Source of the DNA: CAZJNX01 sp964547415
GTDB taxonomy: Bacteria > Pseudomonadota > Alphaproteobacteria > Rhizobiales > Amorphaceae
Direction of reading: 5' to 3'
Assembly: GCA_964547415.1 (NCBI GenBank)
Contig: CAZJNX010000190.1
Coordinates: 1-9,215 of the forward strand
Length of the DNA stretch: 9,215 bases
Part shown: in pieces, positions 7,233 to 9,215 of the stretch
Position numbering within the stretch: the first letter of the stretch is position 1
How the letters are laid out: each line of letters begins with the position of its first letter
Program-made: the position numbers and the translations under genes
The notes under the pieces: generated by a model
What the model saw: the letters and a program-made list of their open reading frames with translations, nothing else
Databases searched by the model: none
What the model was told of the DNA's origin: nothing

Positions 7233-7340
7233 ATGCCGACCGCGACAGTGACGCCTGACGAGGGGTTGCGCCCCGCCCGGTCCGCGCCGCCGCGGCCCGG
7301 CGCGGGACGCCTCGCCGAAAGGGGAGCGGCCCGCCCTTGA
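7233..7340 (+). CDS. Possible 35-residue leader peptide before MFS gene
   Basis: An ATG preceded by GAAAGGG (about six bases upstream) opens a 35-codon frame: Pro/Ala/Arg-rich, with no membrane segment and no recognisable motif. Its stop TGA (7338-7340) overlaps the TTG start of the transporter as TTGA, the overlap expected for translational coupling. Most third positions are G or C, but A and T appear more often than in the neighbouring genes. It may be a real leader peptide that helps the weak TTG start, or a chance open frame in GC-rich DNA. The peptide itself resembles nothing I know. Confidence 0.3.
   Translation: MPTATVTPDEGLRPARSAPPRPGAGRLAERGAARP
7318..7326 (+). promoter_or_regulatory. 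Shine-Dalgarno region supporting the MFS TTG start
   Basis: AAAGGGGAG ends ten bases before the TTG at 7337. An in-frame stop at 7256-7258 limits how far upstream the frame can reach. No ATG, GTG or other TTG lies between that stop and 7337. The next methionine is inside a membrane helix (Met71). TTG is therefore the best-supported start. Confidence 0.6.
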
Positions 7341-8536
7341 CCGCGCCGCAGACCCGCAACCTGGTCGAGCCGCCGCCGGAAGGCGGCGAGGCGGCCGAGA
7401 CGGGCATCCGCCACCGCCTCGCCCTCGTCGCCGTCATCAGCGCGATCACCGGCGTCGGGGCGGCGCTCAGCCTGTCCCTGCCGCTCCTGTCCCTCGTGCT
7501 CGAGGGGCGGGGCATCTCGGCCTTCTGGATCGGCGTCAACACGGCGATGGGGGGCGTGGCGGCCATCGCCATCCTGCCGTTCGTGACGAAGCTCGCCCGC
7601 CGTTTCGGGACGGCGCGGCTGATCGTGGCGGGCTTCCTCGTCAAGGTGGTCGCCCTCAACGGCTTCTTCCTCGCCGACGCGTTCTGGCTGTGGTTCCCGC
7701 TGCGCTTCGTGTTCTCGGCGGCGATCACGCTGATCTTCGCCCTCACCGAGTTCTGGATCAATTCGCTCGCCCCGCCCCACCGGCGCGGCTTCATCGTCGG
7801 GGTCTACACCGCGTTCCTGTCCATCGGGATCGCGGGCGGGCCCCTCGTCCTCGCCGTCGTGGGGGCGGACGGCTACCTGCCGTTCGCCATCGGCTCGGCC
7901 ATGCTCGTCGCCGCCGCCGTCCCGGTCGTCGTGGCGCGGGCGAAGGAGCCGGTGCTGTCGGGCCACGGGCGCAGCCACCTCCTCACCTTCCTCGCCGCCT
8001 CGCCGCTCGCCATGCTCGCCGCCTTCGTGTTCGGCTCGGTGGAATCGGGGGGCACCGCGCTCACCCCCGTCTACGGCCTCGCCCTCGGCTACACCCAGCA
8101 GCAGGCGGCGATCCTTGTGTCGGCCGTCGCGGTGGGCAACATCATCTCCCAGATCCCCATCGGCTGGCTCGCCGACCGCTTCGACCGGCGCCGCCTCCTC
8201 ATCGGCTGCGCGGCGGTCGGCACCCTCGGCGCCCTCGCCCTGCCGCTGGTGGAGCACAACTACGTCCTCCTCCTCCTCACCTTCTTCGTGACGGGGAGCA
8301 TCGTGGCGGGCCTTTACACCATCGGCCTCACCCACCTCGGCGCCCGCTTCACGGGCATGGAGCTCGCCTCGGCCAACGCCGCCTTCGTGATGATGTACGC
8401 CTTCGGGATGCTGGTGGGACCCGCGGCCCTCGGGGCGGGCCTCGAGCTCGTGCCGCCGGACGGCTTCGCCTACGCCATCGCCCTCATCTTCGGCGCCTAC
8501 GTCCTCGTCGGGATCGTCCGCCTCGTGCGCCTGTGA
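7337..8536 (+). CDS. MFS transporter, YcaD-like
   Basis: This is a 399-residue major facilitator superfamily protein with about twelve hydrophobic segments, beginning near residue 28 after a hydrophilic N-terminus. The classic loop motif is clear in the second half, GWLADRFDRRRLLIG (about 276-290), between predicted helices 8 and 9. The matching first-half loop (FVTKLARRFGTARL) is degenerate. The segment FWINSLAPPHRRGFIVGVY (139-157) resembles the corresponding region of the YcaD-type branch, whose substrates are poorly known. The substrate here cannot be predicted. The gene starts with TTG, overlaps the end of a possible leader peptide, and is followed after about 15 bases by a small hairpin. 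It is separated from the upstream Nudix gene by 234 bp and so may have its own promoter, though none was identified. Confidence 0.9.
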   Translation: MTAPQTRNLVEPPPEGGEAAETGIRHRLALVAVISAITGVGAALSLSLPLLSLVLEGRGISAFWIGVNTAMGGVAAIAILPFVTKLARRFGTARLIVAGFLVKVVALNGFFLADAFWLWFPLRFVFSAAITLIFALTEFWINSLAPPHRRGFIVGVYTAFLSIGIAGGPLVLAVVGADGYLPFAIGSAMLVAAAVPVVVARAKEPVLSGHGRSHLLTFLAASPLAMLAAFVFGSVESGGTALTPVYGLALGYTQQQAAILVSAVAVGNIISQIPIGWLADRFDRRRLLIGCAAVGTLGALALPLVEHNYVLLLLTFFVTGSIVAGLYTIGLTHLGARFTGMELASANAAFVMMYAFGMLVGPAALGAGLELVPPDGFAYAIALIFGAYVLVGIVRLVRL

Positions 8537-8551
8537 CCCGTCGCATGGCCG

Positions 8552-8565
8552 CCCGTCCGCACGGG
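8552..8565 (+). terminator. Small hairpin after the MFS gene
   Basis: CCCGT (8552-8556) pairs with ACGGG (8561-8565) around a CCGC loop, 15 bases after the transporter stop. There is no T-run. The TTGACA box for rpmG begins three bases later, so the end of one unit and the promoter of the next are almost touching. The stem has only five pairs, so termination is uncertain. Confidence 0.35.
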
Positions 8566-8567
8566 GC

Positions 8568-8596
8568 TTGACAGGGCCGCCCGCGCTGGTGTTCCT
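8568..8596 (+). promoter_or_regulatory. Probable rpmG promoter (TTGACA -35 box)
   Basis: CTTGACA (8567-8573) is a perfect housekeeping -35 hexamer with the preceding C favoured in alphaproteobacteria. At a 17-base spacing the -10 position reads GTTCCT (8591-8596), a poor match. The site is about 90 bp upstream of rpmG, leaving a leader of roughly 60 bases that includes GCCTCGAGGC (8629-8638), a perfect 10-bp palindrome. A strong -35 with a weak -10 keeps this tentative. Confidence 0.45.
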
Positions 8597-8662
8597 CGGC
8601 GCTTCCGATCGATCAGGATTGCGCGCGCGCCTCGAGGCACGCCCCGGAACGGACGACAGGCC

Positions 8663-8830
8663 ATGGCGAAGGCAACCACCATCAAGATCAAGCTGGTTTC
8701 CACCGCGGATACCGGCTACTTCTACGTGACGAAGAAAAACACCCGGACGATGACCGACAAGATGGTCAAGAAGAAGTACGATCCGGTCGCCAAGAAGCAC
8801 GTCGAGTTCCGCGAGGCCAAGATCAAGTAG
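8663..8830 (+). CDS. rpmG: 50S ribosomal protein L33, cysteine-free type
   Basis: This 55-residue basic protein is a near-textbook alphaproteobacterial L33: MAKATTIKIKLVST at the start, then a TGYFYVTKKN segment and a KKKYDPVAKKHVEF region. L33 is a small protein of the large ribosomal subunit near the E site. It lacks the paired CxxC motifs of the zinc-binding form, so it is the zinc-independent type. The ATG is preceded by a modest GGA (8651-8653) and an AGG (8658-8660). It appears to be a single-gene unit with a promoter near 8568. It converges with divK, whose stop codon is 37 bp away. Codon use is richer in AAG and in A generally than its neighbours, as expected of a highly expressed lysine-rich protein. 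Confidence 0.97.
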   Translation: MAKATTIKIKLVSTADTGYFYVTKKNTRTMTDKMVKKKYDPVAKKHVEFREAKIK

Positions 8831-8858
8831 GGTCTTGCGACCCCTGCCGCACGGCGGC
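8830..8858. terminator. Two tandem hairpins between convergent rpmG and divK
   Basis: GGGTC (8830-8834) pairs with GACCC (8839-8843) around TTGC, using the last base of the rpmG stop codon. Directly after it, GCCGC (8846-8850) pairs with GCGGC (8854-8858) around ACG. Together they fill most of the 37-bp spacer. Since hairpins read the same on both strands, they may act as a shared transcript end. Neither has a T-run, and each has only five pairs. Confidence 0.45.
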
Positions 8859-8867
8859 CCGCGACCG

Positions 8868-9215
8868 TCAGTCGGCGGGCATGTGGGCGCGGATCGTCTG
8901 GATGAAGCGGTCGATGGAGATCGGCTTCGACAGGTAGGCCTCGCAGCCCTGGGCGCGGATACGCTCCTCGTCCCCCTTCATGGCGAAGGCGGTGACGGCG
9001 ATGATCGGGATCGCCTTCAGGTCCTCGTCCCCCTTCAGGATCGCCGTCACCTCGAGGCCCGACATCTCGGGCAGCTGGATGTCCATCACGATGAGGTCGG
9101 GTCGCTCGGCCCGGGCGACCTTGAGCGCCTCGACGCCCGAGCGGGCCTTCAGCGTCACGAAGCCGCTCGCCTCCAGGAGGTCCTGGAAGAGCTTCATGTT
9201 GAGGTCGTTGTCCTC
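8868..9215 (-). CDS. divK: Single-domain response regulator DivK (5' end missing)
   Basis: The visible 115 residues begin EDNDLNMKLFQDLLEA and form a complete receiver domain apart from the first strand. They contain the acidic pocket (ED), the phospho-acceptor Asp in LIVMDIQLPEMSGLEV, the conserved Thr in AVTAFAMKGDEERI and the Lys in YLSKPIS. These segments match Caulobacter DivK closely, in which Asp53 is phosphorylated. The visible Asp is residue 45 of the fragment, so about eight codons lie beyond the window edge. DivK is a single-domain regulator that in Caulobacter and rhizobia works with PleC/DivJ-type kinases and DivL to control cell-cycle and polar development. There is no output domain; the protein ends about a dozen residues after the last receiver motif. 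The reading frame is open to the edge, and an internal Met at 9197 is not the start. The gene converges on rpmG, and no pleD follows it. Confidence 0.95.
   Translation of the reverse strand, partial: EDNDLNMKLFQDLLEASGFVTLKARSGVEALKVARAERPDLIVMDIQLPEMSGLEVTAILKGDEDLKAIPIIAVTAFAMKGDEERIRAQGCEAYLSKPISIDRFIQTIRAHMPAD

Noticed and set aside
8621..8630. Alternating GCGCGCGCGC run in the rpmG leader
   Set aside because: Five GC units are short and unremarkable in DNA of this composition. I see no reason to call a Z-DNA or repeat element.
6272..8800. 842-residue antisense open frame opposite the Nudix, MFS and rpmG genes
   Set aside because: It crosses three well-supported genes and two spacers, is low in complexity (Arg/Glu/His/Gly), and shows no domain.
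9195..9197. Internal ATG as the start of a shorter response regulator
   Set aside because: The frame stays open to the window edge and encodes EDNDLN upstream, the conserved acidic pocket of DivK. The true start is therefore beyond the window.

Overview
The window is a stretch of very GC-rich (roughly 70% by eye) alphaproteobacterial chromosome, most likely from the Hyphomicrobiales (Rhizobiales) or a close relative. The evidence is the protein content: an alphaproteobacterial-type TopA with one tetracysteine finger, C-terminal repeats and a Lys/Ala-rich tail; an RNase R with an N-terminal winged helix and a basic tail; a cysteine-free 55-residue ribosomal protein L33; and a near-canonical DivK response regulator. 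The genus cannot be told from the window. It is dominated by housekeeping genes, and I see no mobile element, CRISPR array, tRNA, rRNA or defence system.

Layout: topA (10-2775, +) is followed by an 820-bp region with no recognisable gene (2776-3595). That region carries one striking 26-bp-stem inverted repeat (2886-2954). Next comes a tightly packed + strand operon: rnr (3596-5899), a DUF983 zinc-ribbon membrane protein (5896-6375, 4-bp overlap with rnr) and a Nudix hydrolase with a split Nudix box (6368-7102, 8-bp overlap). A GC-rich hairpin just after the Nudix stop is the probable operon end. A 35-codon open frame (7233-7340) then precedes a 12-TM MFS transporter that starts at TTG (7337-8536). 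A hairpin and a TTGACA box separate the transporter from rpmG (8663-8830, +). The window ends in a minus-strand divK lacking about its first eight codons (8868-9215). It converges on rpmG across a 37-bp spacer containing two small hairpins.

Functionally the genes cover DNA topology (TopA), RNA turnover (RNase R), translation (L33) and cell-cycle or polarity signalling (DivK), plus three less defined proteins (DUF983, Nudix, MFS). The overlap and Shine-Dalgarno arrangement suggests that rnr, DUF983 and Nudix are made from one message with translational coupling. The points most worth a second look are the long topA-rnr spacer and its hairpin, the possible leader peptide overlapping the MFS start, and the absence of pleD between divK and rpmG.
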